DNA of 8,090 nucleotides from the NCBI GenBank assembly GCA_938092125.1, contig CALKMQ010000114.1, positions 1-8,090 on the forward strand, in the 5' to 3' direction. Position numbers and translations under genes: made by a program. The DNA comes from an uncultured bacterium (GTDB lineage: Bacteria > Fidelibacterota > Marinisomatia > Marinisomatales > UBA1611). Shown one piece after another: positions 6,910 to 8,090 of the stretch; within the stretch, counting starts at the first letter, position 1, and each line of letters begins with the position of its first letter. The notes below the pieces were generated by a model. The model did no database searches. It had not been told where the DNA came from and saw nothing but the letters and a program-made list of their open reading frames with translations.

Positions 6910-8090
6910 TTAAACAGGAGAGCCTTCCATTTGTTGTTCCAGTTTTCTGGCAACAGATAAAAACTGATTAACATTCATCTCTTTTAAATTTACTACACCA
7001 TGAACCGCTCTTAAATGCGGATTTTTGTTTTGGTACCAATAATCTCTACCAAGTAAAAGTTGAAGGTCTTTATGCTGTTTTACCCAAATATCTTGAGATA
7101 AGTCACAAAATGGACCATCAAATTCGTAACTCGGAAAAGAGGCTTCTTTTTGACTTAAATAGCAATTATTAAACGTAGACCTCATAATAGACATTGAATT
7201 TAAAGTCACAGGCACAATTATATCAGCTTCATCTACATCAAACCTGTACCAGACATTACGATATCCCCATATTCTCAGTTCTGATAAGTCTTCCGTTTTA
7301 TTCCAAATTCGTACGGCTTCTGCAATGGTTTGTAAAACTTTATAGTGCGTATCAGGGCCGCTACCCTCAGGATCAAAAGCGACAGATATAACCGTTGGTT
7401 TGATTGTTTCAAGCTGTTCTAAAACAGGTAGTACATCTCTACTTATTTGAGGGTTTTCAGTGAAAATATCACCTTGATAGAAACCTAATCTTAGATGATG
7501 AACGTCTTGAACTCGAACGCCGTAATTAGCCCAAACTAATTCTTCTTCATATTCACGAATCATACCTTTAAGGTTCTGAATTTCTTTTGAATTTTTTTCA
7601 CCGTCATAATAGTTTTGAATTTCTTTAATTACTTTTTTAATAGTATTGTCTAATTCAGAGGTGTTTTTTAAACCATAAATTTCTATTAATGCTCTAACAA
7701 GTCTATGCGACATTCCTCTTTTTTGTTGAGATAAGTTATTGCCAGCAATAGCATCTAAGTAATGAAACACATCTTTATCCCATTTTTTTTTGTAACCAAT
7801 TTCAAAAAAATCATCGTACCGTGTCATTTGAATTTTATCATCAGCTAAGAAAGATTTAGTATCTTGGAGTAAGGTCTGAATGAAATCATTTGTAACAGAT
7901 GTAAAACCAGAAGTCATATTTACAAAATGATGATGATTACTAGGCTCACGAATGAGTTGCATTATATATGGCATTAATCCAAGCATGATATCATCATGAT
8001 GGGGGCCAGTATGATAAAAAGTTTGATTAGTTTCAAGTTTAGAACCTTTTTCAACTTTACTTTCAACTTTTTTGATAATGTCGCTGACAG
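6910..8090 (-). CDS. nagB: LmbE/PIG-L-like C-terminal domain of a long glucosamine-6-phosphate deaminase (NagB) fusion protein, 5' truncated by window edge
   Basis: The frame stays open to the right edge, giving at least 392 codons. A Met at 7986 is internal, because the conserved block TFYHTGPHHDDIMLG straddles it. That block is a variant of the metal-binding HPDD motif of LmbE/PIG-L N-deacetylases. Further on come REYEEELVW, VHHLRLGFYQGDIF, FDPEGSGPDTHYK and the ending LEQQMEG. I recognise this arrangement as the C-terminal half of roughly 640-660-residue proteins, common in Bacteroidota and relatives, whose N-terminal half is NagB; NagB converts glucosamine-6-phosphate to fructose-6-phosphate and ammonia. 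The NagB half would lie beyond 8090 and is not seen. A Lys-rich linker (KKVESKVEKGSKLE) precedes the domain. No secretion signal can be judged. What the LmbE-like half does is not established; deacetylating an amino-sugar phosphate before deamination would fit. It is the first gene of the leftward pair with the mannosidase. Confidence 0.82.
   Translation of the reverse strand, partial: VSDIIKKVESKVEKGSKLETNQTFYHTGPHHDDIMLGLMPYIMQLIREPSNHHHFVNMTSGFTSVTNDFIQTLLQDTKSFLADDKIQMTRYDDFFEIGYKKKWDKDVFHYLDAIAGNNLSQQKRGMSHRLVRALIEIYGLKNTSELDNTIKKVIKEIQNYYDGEKNSKEIQNLKGMIREYEEELVWANYGVRVQDVHHLRLGFYQGDIFTENPQISRDVLPVLEQLETIKPTVISVAFDPEGSGPDTHYKVLQTIAEAVRIWNKTEDLSELRIWGYRNVWYRFDVDEADIIVPVTLNSMSIMRSTFNNCYLSQKEASFPSYEFDGPFCDLSQDIWVKQHKDLQLLLGRDYWYQNKNPHLRAVHGVVNLKEMNVNQFLSVARKLEQQMEGSPV

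Noticed and set aside
7194..7391. Open frame of 65 codons on the plus strand
   Set aside because: It is antisense to the conserved LmbE-like domain of the NagB-type gene and has no family features.
7985..8000. Palindrome-like ATGATATCAT followed by CATGAT
   Set aside because: It is explained by the coding of the His-His-Asp-Asp-Ile motif on the minus strand, where CAT/GAT codons create the symmetry.

Overview
This AT-rich window (roughly 30% GC by eye) is densely coding and looks like a fragment of an uncultured bacterium. The lineage is uncertain. The NagB/LmbE-type fusion, the sialate O-acetylesterase and the lipoprotein-like leader suggest the Bacteroidota/Marinimicrobia (FCB) neighbourhood. 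However, two genes have clear purine-rich ribosome binding sites, which is less typical of core Bacteroidota. Two of the start codons are TTG. There are no rRNA, tRNA, CRISPR or insertion-sequence signatures, and no gene-free stretch longer than about 60 bases.

Plus strand, 1-3787: four tightly packed genes read as one operon. They are (i) the last 31 codons of a RimK-type ATP-grasp ligase; (ii) a long-chain acyl-ACP reductase-like oxidoreductase (COG5322 type) whose 5' part is broken by two apparent +1 frameshifts, at an A9 tract and at a CCC; (iii) a small VOC/glyoxalase-fold protein starting 2 bases after the previous stop; (iv) a 709-residue sialate O-acetylesterase whose ATG overlaps the VOC stop (ATGA) and which probably carries a lipoprotein leader.

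Minus strand, 8090-3784: two genes read leftward. The upstream one runs off the right edge. Only its LmbE/PIG-L-like C-terminal part is visible, recognisable as the tail of the long glucosamine-6-phosphate deaminase (NagB) fusion protein. After a 60-base gap comes a 1021-residue class II alpha-mannosidase (GH38, Ams1-like) with all expected metal ligands and the nucleophile. Its stop codon shares a TTAA with the stop of the esterase, so the two operons collide tail to tail with a 4-base overlap and no room for an intergenic terminator.

Working together (inference): the esterase would strip acetyl groups from sugars outside the cytoplasm, the mannosidase would trim mannosides in the cytoplasm, and the NagB fusion would feed amino-sugar phosphates into glycolysis. 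This is a small glycan-salvage cluster next to an unrelated rimK / acyl-reductase / VOC run. I do not see a clearly novel defence or mobile system here. The points most worth checking are the doubly frameshifted acyl-reductase gene and the fusion enzyme at the right edge.
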